From positions 124,308 to 188,307 of the forward strand of contig NZ_JAMXFD010000011.1 of the NCBI RefSeq assembly GCF_025370875.1: a stretch of 64,000 nt of DNA. The letters run 5' to 3'. Of this stretch, positions 35,551-45,321 are shown piece by piece. Position numbers and translations under genes: made by a program. Below the pieces are notes generated by a model, which saw only the letters and a list, made by a program, of their open reading frames with translations, made no database searches and had not been told where the DNA came from. How positions within the stretch are numbered: position 1 is the stretch's first letter; each line of letters begins with the position of its first letter. Origin of the DNA: Laspinema palackyanum D2c. GTDB lineage: Bacteria > Cyanobacteriota > Cyanobacteriia > Cyanobacteriales > Laspinemataceae.

Positions 35551-36342
35551 TTATAGGGATTCTAAATCGATGCCCTTCTCCCGGAGTCGGGCTTTAAGTG
35601 CCTCTAATTCCGAGCGAGCTTCCTCAGCCCGTTGGCGTTCATCCTCAGCCCGTTGCGCTTCATTTTCAGCCCGTTGGCGTTCAATTTTAGCTAGTTCTTC
35701 GGGCAACAGAATCAAATTGCCATCGCCATCAAAAAACCTTAACCAAGTGGCTGTTTCCTGTTGCAATGTTCCCTCCCAAGTTCCCAACCAGAACCCGAGA
35801 GAATCGCACCATAACCAACCGCGATCGTCCTTGGTTAACTCCTCATACTTTTGTCCCTTTAACTGCCATCCCCGCAATGAATCTGGCTCAAAGGGATCAT
35901 AAACAAAATACTCAGGAAGTCTAAATTTACGTTCATAAACATCCTTTTTGTGTCCGAGGTCCTCGCGGGCTGTAGAGGGGGACAGTAACTCTACAATCAC
36001 ATTAGGATACTGTCCTTCTTCTTCCCAAACGACCCAGCCTTGCCGTTCCTTTGTCCCATCAACATTGAGGGCGACAAAGAAATCCGGCCCTTTAAAATCC
36101 CGATTTCTGGCTTGTTCGCTATTAAAATAGACGAACATATTGCCCCCAGTAAAATAGTCTTGCCGCCCAGCAAAGGCTTCATGTACTGCGGCAATCAGCA
36201 CATTCATGGCGATCCGGTGACGATTACTTTCCAAGCATTCTCCATCATCAAAAATTAAATCCGTAGGCGGCATCGGGGGAGTCCATTCATCCTCCACCCC
36301 TATCGGAGTTTGCAGTTCTGGGGTGAGTTCAGCTTTAGTCAT
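35551..36342 (-). CDS. Uma2 family (DUF820) restriction-endonuclease-fold protein
   Basis: From the ATG at 36342 this encodes 263 residues. The Uma2/DUF820 fold of the PD-(D/E)XK class is visible in residues about 20-190: GPDFFVALNVDG with a conserved Asp, VIVELLSPSTAREDLGHKK with the Glu and Lys of the active site, and PEYFVYDP. A charged coiled-coil tail (RQRAENEAQRAEDERQRAEE) ends the protein. Many copies exist in cyanobacterial genomes; the biological role is unknown. A TTG 15 bases upstream is possible, but GGTGGGGA precedes the ATG. Confidence 0.88.
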   Translation of the reverse strand: MTKAELTPELQTPIGVEDEWTPPMPPTDLIFDDGECLESNRHRIAMNVLIAAVHEAFAGRQDYFTGGNMFVYFNSEQARNRDFKGPDFFVALNVDGTKERQGWVVWEEEGQYPNVIVELLSPSTAREDLGHKKDVYERKFRLPEYFVYDPFEPDSLRGWQLKGQKYEELTKDDRGWLWCDSLGFWLGTWEGTLQQETATWLRFFDGDGNLILLPEELAKIERQRAENEAQRAEDERQRAEEARSELEALKARLREKGIDLESL

Positions 36343-36535
36343 AAAATTCCCCACCAATTACTAAATTATGATGTTTTGCAGAAATCCAAGGGACAGGGTA
36401 GGGACAAGGCAATGGCCGGTCTTTTCCCATTATCCCACGGCTAGATCTATTGTAACAGCGATCGCTTCCAGATTCACCCTAAAAATCAGCAACTTTAGCT
36501 TTTTTAAAACCTCCCTAAAATCCTCGGTAAATGCT

Positions 36536-36871
36536 TCAAATATTCCTTAAATCTGAAACAGAATTATCAATCTCATCTTGCCATTTTAAAACCGCTTCTT
36601 TGAACTCCGGCAGAGAAATTGTTTCAATGGGTTCTGCGTCAATTAACAGATTCTCTATGGTCACGGTGTGGGGTGAAAAAATCAAATAGTAGGCATTCCC
36701 CGATCGCGTCCATTCGCCAATCTTTCCCGTCTCCAATGCTGCTATTTTGTCTAACAACTGATTAACCCATTCTTGGCTATTTTGAATATCCAGGGTCAGA
36801 AACTCTAAAACCCGACGATGAGCACTACTTTGGTCAAACCAGTCCGTTTCGTTACAGGGTTGTTCGATCAT
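36536..36871 (-). CDS. Small protein downstream of EndoU; possible immunity protein
   Basis: A 111-residue protein starting 8 bases after the EndoU stop on the same strand. It is acidic and mixed alpha/beta in character (FLTLDIQNSQEWVNQLLDK, EWTRSGNAYYLIFSPHTVTI, LPEFKEAVLKWQDEID). The middle and end loosely resemble the YacL (UPF0231) family. Its place directly behind a secreted nuclease suggests a cognate immunity protein. That is inference. Confidence 0.6.
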   Translation of the reverse strand: MIEQPCNETDWFDQSSAHRRVLEFLTLDIQNSQEWVNQLLDKIAALETGKIGEWTRSGNAYYLIFSPHTVTIENLLIDAEPIETISLPEFKEAVLKWQDEIDNSVSDLRNI

Positions 36872-36879
36872 AATCTTGA

Positions 36880-37497
36880 TTACCTTAAGGGAAAGCCCGT
36901 ATTAATTTTACCATCTCGATGGGTTGCCCCAGCAATCCGATAGGAACTGCCATTATTCGCCGTACAAAACCGAGTTTGCTGGTTGCTGTCTGTTGGCGCA
37001 TTTAATCCGCACCAGGCCCAATGCGGTGCGCCAGAAGGACATTGCACCGGATTAGCTTCCGCATAAGCAATGGAATTGATCACTTGTTCTGGAGTACAGC
37101 GATCGGGAAACATCGTTGAAAACTTGCTGCCGCCTCCGGAGGTATGACTCCATTCTCCCCCGTAAATCCCCTGATTATTCACGGATTGGGTGACTCTAAA
37201 TTGTCGGACGGTAGAGGGGTTTTGTCCCCGGGGTCGCGCATGAAATCCCACCAAACGCCCCTCTCGATTCACCTCCCCACAAAAAATGTGAGCGTGATTC
37301 ACCTGCTGATTATTATAAGCAGTTACCCAATGGGATGAACTCCCACAATTGATGCCTTGGCCTTGTGCTATACCCTGGAACAAAGCCACTAGCAAACAGG
37401 CGACAGCGCATATTCCGATTTGACGGATGGTTCTGCCGTTCAACAGTTGCCCCAATCTGCGGTTCATTTGTGCGTTCAACTTCCGGATTTTACTCAT
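36880..37497 (-). CDS. Secreted EndoU-type nuclease
   Basis: A 205-residue protein with an N-terminal hydrophobic export segment (GICAVACLLVALFQGIAQGQG, residues about 27-48, after a long basic start). The mature part is a bacterial EndoU domain: HAHIFCGEVN (first His), LVGFHARPRG (second His) and GSKFSTMFP (candidate catalytic Lys). It also has several cysteines, consistent with disulfides outside the cytoplasm. EndoU domains cut RNA and are common as toxins; a stand-alone secreted form with a small downstream partner is less usual. Confidence 0.8.
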   Translation of the reverse strand: MSKIRKLNAQMNRRLGQLLNGRTIRQIGICAVACLLVALFQGIAQGQGINCGSSSHWVTAYNNQQVNHAHIFCGEVNREGRLVGFHARPRGQNPSTVRQFRVTQSVNNQGIYGGEWSHTSGGGSKFSTMFPDRCTPEQVINSIAYAEANPVQCPSGAPHWAWCGLNAPTDSNQQTRFCTANNGSSYRIAGATHRDGKINTGFPLR

Positions 37498-37747
37498 GAC
37501 TTGAAATTTGCTCTCACCGTATCATACTGGGTCTCTCCAGGTCATCCGCAAATTTGCTAGAGATGAATGGGCAAAAGCTTGATGAAAAGTGAGGGTTTTG
37601 AAGTAAAGTGAGGTAGAGCTAAAGTTTGAACGGGGAAGAGAGCGATCGCCACCGGCTGCTAATTAGTCTGAGGATTTGATAGGATGAATCTTCAAGGCTT
37701 ATGCTATCCTCTGTGTCGAATACCTGCACCGACTTCATCAATTCCCT

Positions 37748-39082
37748 ATGCTAAAAACTCCCCGTTTGACTGCTGCTGTATTGATCACCTTATCTGCACT
37801 CATGACTGCTTGCAATCCTTCAGAAGCCCCCCAAACTGAAGTCCCCTCGGCAGAAGCCTCGATCGCAGAAATTCCGACTCCCGAAGCCCCAAAAATTCCG
37901 ACGATCGCCCCCTTAGATAACCCTGACCCCACGGTTACCGCTGCGATCGCCCAATATATCAACAGCCTCTCCTCCCAAGGATTTGCCTCAGAAAATCAAG
38001 GTATCTGGATGCAACGGGGGGAGACTCTCCTCGCCCAACATCAAGGCACTACCCCCCTCCCGGCTGCCTCTCTCACTAAAATCGCCACCTCTTTGGTTGC
38101 CTTGCAAACCTTCGGTCCCGATCGCGAATTCGTCACCCAAATTGGCGCAACCGGACCCATCCAAAATGGCGAATTAAAAGGCGATTTAGTCATCCAAGGA
38201 GAAGGCGACCCCTTGTTTGTCTGGGAAGAAGCAATGGCGATCGGCAACCGCCTCAACGAAATGGGAATTCAACGGGTAACCGGGGATTTGGTGATTCTGG
38301 ACAAATTTTATATGAACTTCGAGACTGACTCGGCGATCGCCGGTAACCTCTTCCTCGAAGGCATTAATGGGCAAATTTGGCCCTCAGAAGCGGAAACCCA
38401 ATATCAAACCTTACCCCCAGGTACTCCCAGACCCCAAGTGGCGATCGCCGGTACAGTCCGAGTTGCCACTACACCCCCGAGTCAAGTCCAACCCCTTGTG
38501 CGTCATTATTCCCTTCCCGTGGTGGAACTCGTCAAACGCATGAATCAGTACAGCAACAACCCAATGGCGGAAATGTTAGCTGACGCCGTGGGAGGTCCCC
38601 AAATCGTCGCCCAAAAAGCCGCTGCTGCTGCCGGAGTTCCCTCCCAAGAAATCCAACTGATCAACGGGTCCGGATTAGCTGAAGAAAATATCATGTCCCC
38701 TCGCGCCGCCTGTGGTCTATTTCTGGCATTAGAACGGGAATTACAACCCCATAATCTGACCATTGGAGATGCGATCGCCATTGTTGGACAAGATGAAGGC
38801 ATCCTCAACCAACGGCAAATTCCCCGCTTCTCTGTCGTCAAATCCGGCAGTCTCAACGATGTGAGTGCCTTAGCCGGTGCCTTACCCACCCAAACCCAGG
38901 GTTCCGTCTGGTTTGTGATTATGAATGGCGGCAGTAACCTAGAAGGATTCCGCATTCAACAAGAAGCACTACTCACTCAGTTTGTTACTCAATGGGGATC
39001 GGTCACCGAACTCCCCCCGGAATTAAGCCCAAATCCCCTGCGGAAAACCAAAACTTCCCGCAGTGAAATCGTCAAACAATAG
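37748..39082 (+). CDS. dacB: D-alanyl-D-alanine carboxypeptidase/endopeptidase, PBP4 (S13) family
   Basis: A 444-residue lipoprotein penicillin-binding protein. The signal (MLKTPRLTAAVLITLSALMTAC) ends in lipobox LMTAC. After a Pro/Glu-rich linker the catalytic SxxK is SLTK (near residue 108), SxN is SNN in MNQYSNNPMAEML (near residue 272) and the KTG-box is KSG in SVVKSGSLND (near residue 367). The spacing fits class C PBP4/DacB, which trims peptidoglycan in the periplasm. It is a single-gene unit. Confidence 0.9.
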   Translation: MLKTPRLTAAVLITLSALMTACNPSEAPQTEVPSAEASIAEIPTPEAPKIPTIAPLDNPDPTVTAAIAQYINSLSSQGFASENQGIWMQRGETLLAQHQGTTPLPAASLTKIATSLVALQTFGPDREFVTQIGATGPIQNGELKGDLVIQGEGDPLFVWEEAMAIGNRLNEMGIQRVTGDLVILDKFYMNFETDSAIAGNLFLEGINGQIWPSEAETQYQTLPPGTPRPQVAIAGTVRVATTPPSQVQPLVRHYSLPVVELVKRMNQYSNNPMAEMLADAVGGPQIVAQKAAAAAGVPSQEIQLINGSGLAEENIMSPRAACGLFLALERELQPHNLTIGDAIAIVGQDEGILNQRQIPRFSVVKSGSLNDVSALAGALPTQTQGSVWFVIMNGGSNLEGFRIQQEALLTQFVTQWGSVTELPPELSPNPLRKTKTSRSEIVKQ

Positions 39083-39493
39083 AGGAAATGTCACCCTAAT
39101 TACTAAAACAAGACACCCGGTTTCTGGGCGTAATCGATTGTGACGGAGCAAATTGTTTTCCAGAAACCCGGTTTGTCTTTCCCTGCTTTACCTCTGCTGC
39201 TCAAAGCTGGGTTAAGTTAAATCACTCGCATTAAACATCAAGTTTTGATTTTTTATTTTTAACAGCTTCTGCATCCTGACTCACCTGTGAATCATCCCAT
39301 CTCATTTAAAGGGGGAGCTAGTCTCCCTAACTTTCTGCGAAACTCTAAAATGCCCCAATTTAAAAATGTTTCCCCCCGGTAAACAAGGTAGAATCAACTC
39401 AGGAATAAAAACCACTTAGGTAGAGTATTGATACTCTCGCCTGACTGATTTCTAGCGATACCCCACCTCAAACTCAAAGAGGAGATTGTTCCT
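39083..39493. other. Non-coding interval with inverted repeat
   Basis: 411 bases. An imperfect inverted repeat (39112-39177) pairs GACACCCGGTTTCTGG with CCAGAAACCCGGTTTGTC; it belongs to the AGAAACCCGGTTTCT-type dispersed sequences common in this group. The rest should hold the promoter of the next kinase. No gene seen. Confidence 0.6.
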
Positions 39494-42400
39494 ATGGTTT
39501 ACCGGATCTCTCGCATCGCCAGTGCCTTCGTCATCCTGATGGGGGCCATCCATTTGCTGGGTTGGCATTTTAATCCGGAAGGATTCACCAGCGGTTTTCT
39601 GGGCAACCCCTACACCATGAAACCCAATACCGCTTTGTGCTTTGTGAGCGTGGGTATTGCTCTAGGATTGTTACAACGACCACGACTCCCTCGACGGTGG
39701 CGACAAATAGTCCGAGGATTAGCCTGGTTCGTGATTGCGATCGCCACTCTCACCTTACTCCAGTATCTTTTTAACTGGAACTTCGGCATCGATCAACTCC
39801 TGATTCCCCATCTCAAAGTCTCCGTCACCGACCCCTATCCCGGACGGATGGCGGAAAGCGTTGCCGTGAATTTTATCTTGAGTGGGATCTGCCTGTTGCT
39901 GTTGGCACAGCAGACCCCACAGAATGACCGACTCGCTCAGATCTTGACTGTCGGGGTAGCCTTGATGGCGTTGGTGCCTCTCTCCGGTCATTTGTTTGGT
40001 TCTGAGGTGTTATATCAGTTAGTGGTCCCAACCACTCACACCGCCTTTAGTACCGCAGTCACCTTTCTCCTCCTGTCCGTGGCGATCTTATTCAGCCGTC
40101 CAAAACAGGGGCTGATGCGGACGATCCTCAGTCCTTTGGTGGGGGGAATGATGGCGCGGCGACTGTTGCCTGGGGCGATCGCCCTGCCTTTGGTCCTCGG
40201 TTGGGTGATCTTTAATGGTTATAAACTGGGATGGTATGATAAGCCCACCGCCTATGCTGCTCTGATCATTAGCGAGATTTTTATCTTTTCCATCGAGATT
40301 TATGTCCAGGCTCAATTGCTCAATCGCATCGAGGGCGATCGCCAGGAGTCACACCGCCAGTTCCAGTATGCCGTCATGAATTCCCCAGTCCCGATCATGC
40401 TCCATGCGGAAGATGGAGAAGTGCTGCAACTTAATAGAGCTTGGTCCAAGATTACTGGCTATGAGCTTGTAGATATTCCCACCGTTGCTGACTGGGCGGC
40501 GCAAGCTTATGGGGAAAGAACACAAAGCTTCCAAGACACGATTCAGACAATCTACGCCTTACCCAAAGACGAGGTTCTGGAAAAAGAGGTCACTATTCGC
40601 ACCAAAACCGGCGGAAACCGCGTTTGGTACTTTTATGCCGTGACTCTGGGGAAATCTGCCGATGGCCGAAGAATTGCGATGTGTACTGCGGTTGACCTGA
40701 GCGATCGCCAGCAAGCACAGCAAGCCCTTCGGGAGTTAAATCAAAGTTTAGAACATCGCATCGCCGAACGAACCGATCAACTCCAACAAGAATTGCACCA
40801 GCGGCAGCAAATCGAGGCTAACCTCAGAGGCAGTCAAGCACTTTTCAATAGTTTGATAGAAGGCAGTCCAGATATTATTGCAGCGATAGATACAGAGTTT
40901 AACTGTGTGGTGCTAAATGAAGCGGCTAAAACCGAATTTAGCAAGCTGTTTGGCCGGCCCTTGGAAGTGGGGCGGAACCTCCTGGAAGCCTTATCCCATT
41001 TACCCAGTGAACAGGCCAATTCAAGAGAAGTTTGGGGACGAGCATTTCGAGGAGAACACTTTAGCCTGACTCTACCATTAGGAGACGCCTCCCACGACCT
41101 TCACTATTATGAAATGAACTACAGTTCCATGCGAGATCCCAACGGAGAAATCTTGGGTGCTTCTCTCATGGGTAGGAATGTGAACGATCGGGTTACAGCC
41201 GAGCGAGCTTTGCGCGAAAGCGAAGCCAGATTTCAGGCTTTTATGAACCACAGTCCGGCCCTTGCCTGGATTTGTGATTACGATGGCAAAATTGTTTACT
41301 GCAATCAAAACTTGGCTAATTTATTCGGTAAGCCTGTAGGAGAGTTGATGAGGAAAACACCCTTCGACCTCAACCCAAGGGAGTTAGCCGAACAGCACAT
41401 TGCCAACACTCGGTTAGTGATTGATGGCGGTGAAGTCATCGAGGCGATCGAATCCGCATTTCGTCCTGATGGTTCCCTGGGTGAGTTTTTAGTTTATAAA
41501 TTTCCCATAGCAATTGAAGGAGGAGAGCCTTTAGTCGGCGGAGTTGGGCTGGATATCACCCACCAAATTCAAGCTGAAAAAGCTTTGCGGGAAAGTGAAG
41601 CAAAGTTCAAAGCCATTTTAGATAATGCGCCAGCGGGAATTTTTTTGAAAGACCTGCAAGGTCAAATATTGTTAGCCAATCAATATATCCTTGATTTATT
41701 ACAGATCCCAGAAGAGCAGTGTCTTGGTAAAACCTCTAGCGACTTAATCCCTGGAGAGTTTTCCGAGCAAGTAGACGCCAATGAACGAAACCTGATCGAA
41801 AACGGCGTGCCTTATTCTTGTGAAGAATACCTCCTTCGGCCCGATGGCATTCATACCTTTTATACCTCTAAGTTAATCCTCCATGACTTGAGCGGTCAAC
41901 CTTATGGGATCTGTGGAATTACCACAGATATTACCGATCGCAAGCGGGCTGAAATAGCCTTACTAGAAGCCAAAGAAGCGGCGGAAGCGGCGAACCTGAC
42001 TAAAAGCACCTTTCTTGCCAATATGAGCCACGAATTGCGAACCCCCCTGAATGCGATTCTGGGCTTTAGCCAAATCTTAGCTGGCGATTCGTCTTTAAAT
42101 CCGCAACAACAAGAACAAATTGCGATTATCAATAGTAGTGGTGAGCATCTCCTCAATCTGATTAACGATGTCCTAGAAATCTCCAAAATCGAAGCGGGGC
42201 GATCGGCCCTTCATCTGAGCAATTTTGACTTCTATGCTCTCATTAAGGGATTAGAAGCCATGCTCAACATCAAAGCCGCCTCTAAAGGGTTACAGATTAT
42301 TTTTGACCGAGGTACTGTACCCCAATATATCACCACCGATGAAAGCAAATTGCGCCAAGTTTTGACCAATCTCGTGGGAAATGCCATCAAATTTACCCGG

Positions 42401-43411
42401 GAAGGTGGGGTATCCCTGCGCGTGAGAGCGACTCCACTCCCAGAGGCCAATTCAGAGGGAGCCTCTCGGTCCTGTTTCTACTTTGAAATCGAAGATACGG
42501 GCCAGGGGATTGCTGAGGACGAGTTGCCTGGATTATTTACACCCTTCCATCAAACCGCAACGGGCAAAACCGCCTCAGAAGGGACAGGTTTAGGATTGAG
42601 CATTAGCCGTAAATTTATCCAAATGATGGGCGGTGAGATTGAGGTCAGCAGTCGCCTGGATGTGGGGACCTTGGTTAAATTTACCATTCAAGTCTCTCTC
42701 GCCCAAGCCAGTGACCTCAAAACTGGAAGTCCGGTTCACCGGATTATCGGATTAGAACCGGATCAGCCCTCCTATCGGATTTTGGTGGCTGACGATCGCA
42801 TTGAAAGTCGCCGCTTAATCCGCTGTTACCTCGAACCCCTAGGATTTGAAGTCCGGGAAGCCGAAAATGGCCAACAAGCGTTAGAAGTATGGGAAAATTG
42901 GGAACCCCATTTAATAGTGATGGATATGCAAATGCCGGTGATGAATGGTTATGAAGCCACTCGACAAATTAAGCGCCATTTAAAAGGGCAGGCGACGGTG
43001 GTGATTGCATTAACCGCGAGTGCCTTTGAAGAAAATCGCAGATTGATTTTGTCCGCCGGTTGTGATGAGTTCCTGCGAAAGCCCTGCCGACGAGAGGTGC
43101 TGTTGCAAGCATTGGCTCAACATCTCGGTGTGCGCTATCGATACGAATATCCCGACTCGGGAAGAGAAGACAAGGGTGATTCAGGGGATCCGACCTTTAT
43201 TCCAGACCCTTCGGCGTTGCAAGGGATGCCCGTCACTTGGATTCGTGCATTGCACAATGCTGCCCTTGCTGCGGATAGTGAAGCCATTGAGGAACTCATC
43301 CAGGAAATTCCGGAAAATTTGGCGGCGATCGCTCACTGTTTCCAGGACTGGATTGACAACTTTCGATTTGACAAAATCACCCAACTCACCCAGGAAATTC
43401 TTTATGAATAA
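39494..43411 (+). CDS. Membrane hybrid histidine kinase with multiple PAS domains
   Basis: A 1305-residue sensor kinase. Residues about 1-270 hold about eight hydrophobic segments (ASAFVILMGAIHLLGW, VIAIATLTLLQYLF and others), a polytopic input module. Four PAS/PAC domains follow (VMNSPVPIMLHAEDGEVLQL near 293; others near 450, 575 and 705). HisKA has MSHELRTPLNAILGFS with the His near 846, and the HATPase has NAIKFTREGG and GTGLGLSISRKF. The receiver near 1098-1215 has VADDRIESRR, Asp in VMDMQMPVMNG and Lys in FLRKPCR. A C-terminal HPt-like helical tail may be present. The last 8 bases overlap the next gene. Confidence 0.92.
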   Translation: MVYRISRIASAFVILMGAIHLLGWHFNPEGFTSGFLGNPYTMKPNTALCFVSVGIALGLLQRPRLPRRWRQIVRGLAWFVIAIATLTLLQYLFNWNFGIDQLLIPHLKVSVTDPYPGRMAESVAVNFILSGICLLLLAQQTPQNDRLAQILTVGVALMALVPLSGHLFGSEVLYQLVVPTTHTAFSTAVTFLLLSVAILFSRPKQGLMRTILSPLVGGMMARRLLPGAIALPLVLGWVIFNGYKLGWYDKPTAYAALIISEIFIFSIEIYVQAQLLNRIEGDRQESHRQFQYAVMNSPVPIMLHAEDGEVLQLNRAWSKITGYELVDIPTVADWAAQAYGERTQSFQDTIQTIYALPKDEVLEKEVTIRTKTGGNRVWYFYAVTLGKSADGRRIAMCTAVDLSDRQQAQQALRELNQSLEHRIAERTDQLQQELHQRQQIEANLRGSQALFNSLIEGSPDIIAAIDTEFNCVVLNEAAKTEFSKLFGRPLEVGRNLLEALSHLPSEQANSREVWGRAFRGEHFSLTLPLGDASHDLHYYEMNYSSMRDPNGEILGASLMGRNVNDRVTAERALRESEARFQAFMNHSPALAWICDYDGKIVYCNQNLANLFGKPVGELMRKTPFDLNPRELAEQHIANTRLVIDGGEVIEAIESAFRPDGSLGEFLVYKFPIAIEGGEPLVGGVGLDITHQIQAEKALRESEAKFKAILDNAPAGIFLKDLQGQILLANQYILDLLQIPEEQCLGKTSSDLIPGEFSEQVDANERNLIENGVPYSCEEYLLRPDGIHTFYTSKLILHDLSGQPYGICGITTDITDRKRAEIALLEAKEAAEAANLTKSTFLANMSHELRTPLNAILGFSQILAGDSSLNPQQQEQIAIINSSGEHLLNLINDVLEISKIEAGRSALHLSNFDFYALIKGLEAMLNIKAASKGLQIIFDRGTVPQYITTDESKLRQVLTNLVGNAIKFTREGGVSLRVRATPLPEANSEGASRSCFYFEIEDTGQGIAEDELPGLFTPFHQTATGKTASEGTGLGLSISRKFIQMMGGEIEVSSRLDVGTLVKFTIQVSLAQASDLKTGSPVHRIIGLEPDQPSYRILVADDRIESRRLIRCYLEPLGFEVREAENGQQALEVWENWEPHLIVMDMQMPVMNGYEATRQIKRHLKGQATVVIALTASAFEENRRLILSAGCDEFLRKPCRREVLLQALAQHLGVRYRYEYPDSGREDKGDSGDPTFIPDPSALQGMPVTWIRALHNAALAADSEAIEELIQEIPENLAAIAHCFQDWIDNFRFDKITQLTQEILYE

Positions 43412-44684
43412 ACATCAATCCCAGGGAAATTTAGTCAATATTTTAATCGTAGATGATGAACCGAATAATTTACGCCTTCTGTCGGATTTGCTAAAAAAAC
43501 AAGGCTATAAAGTCCGGGCCGTCCTCTCAGGAGAGATGGCTTTATCTGCTGCAAAATCCAACCCACCCGATTTGATTTTGCTGGATATCATGATGCCGGA
43601 TATGGATGGCTATCAAGTTTGTCACCAGCTCAAAAATAATTCCGAAACTTGTCAAATTCCAGTAATTTTTGTGAGTGCCAAAGACCAAGGATTTGACAAA
43701 GTAAAAGCCTTTGCGGTGGGCGGAGTAGACTATATTACCAAACCTTTTCAAGTCGAAGAGGTGTTTGCCCGTATGGAATGTCATCTCAAACTAAATCACC
43801 TGCAAATGAAGTTAGAAGAGCAAAACTATCAATTGCAATCTGAAATTTGTCAACGGAACGCCGCTGAAAAAGCGCTACAGGAGCAAAATGAACTGCTCAG
43901 ACAAGAAATTAAGCGCCGCCAAAACACAGAACTTGCTCTCGAAAAAGCCAATCAAGAACTGGCGCGGTCTAATGCCGATTTAGAACAATTTGCGGGAATT
44001 GCCTCTCATGACTTACGCTCACCTTTAGCGACCATCAATGGCTATGCCCAACTCTTGCAAATGTGTGGGAAAGAACAACTGGATGATAAATGTAATGACT
44101 TCGTAGAGCAAATTTTAAAACTCTGCAATCGCACGAATCTATTAATTGGAGAGTTACTCTCCTATGCTCGTCTGAATCAGGCTGAGGAACCGTTTCAACT
44201 CCTCCCCGGCGATCGGCTCATCCAACAGGCGTTGGAAAATCTAACCACTGAAATTTATAAGAATCAAGCCCAGATTACTTATGACGAGTTACCCGCAATC
44301 ATCGGCACCGAATCCCAATTCGTCCAACTCTTCCAAAATTTAATCGCAAACGCCATTAAATACCGTCGCGAAGAGTCGCCAAAAATTCATCTGAGTGCTG
44401 TATTGCAAGATAGTCAGTATTTATTTTCTATCCAGGATAACGGCATTGGGATTGATGAACAATATTCCGAGCATATTTTTGAAATCTTTAAACGCTTGCA
44501 CACCCAAGACTATCCCGGGACCGGCATCGGATTAGCCACTTGCCGCAAAATTGTCGAACGGCATGGGGGTTCTATCTGGATAAAATCAGTACCGGGTCAG
44601 GGTTCGACTTTTTACTTTACCTTACCCACACAGCAGAAGTTAGTGGAACAACAGATGATAGAGGCGATCGGCCATCCCCACTGA
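43404..44684 (+). CDS. Response regulator-histidine kinase
   Basis: From the ATG at 43404 this encodes 426 residues. A receiver at about 11-125 (ILIVDDEPNNLRLL, Asp in LILLDIMMPDMDGYQ, Lys in YITKPFQVEE) is joined by a coiled coil to HisKA (SHDLRSPLATINGYAQ, His near 197) and HATPase (NAIKYRRE, DNGIGID, GTGIGLATC). It overlaps the previous kinase by 8 bases and is surely translated with it. The frame extends upstream inside the previous gene, but the receiver begins right after 43404. It is a likely partner receiving phosphate from the membrane kinase. Confidence 0.9.
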   Translation: MNKHQSQGNLVNILIVDDEPNNLRLLSDLLKKQGYKVRAVLSGEMALSAAKSNPPDLILLDIMMPDMDGYQVCHQLKNNSETCQIPVIFVSAKDQGFDKVKAFAVGGVDYITKPFQVEEVFARMECHLKLNHLQMKLEEQNYQLQSEICQRNAAEKALQEQNELLRQEIKRRQNTELALEKANQELARSNADLEQFAGIASHDLRSPLATINGYAQLLQMCGKEQLDDKCNDFVEQILKLCNRTNLLIGELLSYARLNQAEEPFQLLPGDRLIQQALENLTTEIYKNQAQITYDELPAIIGTESQFVQLFQNLIANAIKYRREESPKIHLSAVLQDSQYLFSIQDNGIGIDEQYSEHIFEIFKRLHTQDYPGTGIGLATCRKIVERHGGSIWIKSVPGQGSTFYFTLPTQQKLVEQQMIEAIGHPH

Positions 44685-44700
44685 CTGAATCACCCCCTCA

Positions 44701-44728
44701 AAAAAAATAAGCCCACTGCCGTGGACTT
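44701..44728 (-). terminator. Terminator of the rplJ-rplL transcript
   Basis: On the minus strand AAGTCCAC pairs with GTGGGCTT (one G-T pair) around GGCA, followed by ATTTTTTTT. It lies 67 bases downstream of the rplL stop. Confidence 0.85.
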
Positions 44729-44795
44729 ATCGAGTAGAGTGGCAAAATAGGATTGATATTCTGCCACTCCGGTATTGATTTTCCCAGGGAAAATC

Positions 44796-45185
44796 TTACT
44801 TGATGCTGACTTTTCCGCCTGCTTCTTCCAGTTGCTTCTTAGCATCTTCCGCTGCATCTTTGGCGATGCCTTCTTTAATCGGCTTCGGTGCAGATTCAAC
44901 CATATCTTTGGCTTCTTTCAGACCTAATCCGGTCAAAGCACGCACAACTTTGAGAACAGCAATTTTCTTGTCTGCGGGAACTTCTTCGAGAATGACATCA
45001 AATTCAGTCTTCTCTTCGACTTCTTCAGCAGCAGCAGCAGCGCCAGGAGCCATCATCATCATGCCGCCTGCGGGTGCAGCAGCGCTCACGCCAAAGGCTT
45101 CTTCAATTTGTTTGACCAGTTCAGAAGCTTCCAACAAGGTCAAGGATTTTAGCTTTTCGAGAATTTCATCAGTTGCTGCAGACAT
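44796..45185 (-). CDS. rplL: 50S ribosomal protein L7/L12
   Basis: A 129-residue L12 stalk protein that recruits translation GTPases. The N-terminal dimerisation helix region ([20 protein letters not shown]) is followed by an Ala/Met-rich hinge and the C-terminal domain ([31 protein letters not shown]). It lies 136 bases downstream of rplJ. Confidence 0.97.
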   Translation of the reverse strand: MSAATDEILEKLKSLTLLEASELVKQIEEAFGVSAAAPAGGMMMMAPGAAAAAEEVEEKTEFDVILEEVPADKKIAVLKVVRALTGLGLKEAKDMVESAPKPIKEGIAKDAAEDAKKQLEEAGGKVSIK

Positions 45186-45321
45186 GGATTGACTCCTATC
45201 AAATATATAAATGGAATAGTCAGGGGTTCAGGGTCACTCAACAAATGACCCCGGACAGTGAAAATCCTTAATCCGTTATCCAAGGACAAATGACAAAGGA
45301 CAAATGACAAAGGACAAGCCT

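Noticed and set aside
43062..43403. Upstream extension of the response-regulator kinase
   Set aside because: It lies inside the previous kinase gene in another frame; the receiver domain begins just after the ATG at 43404.
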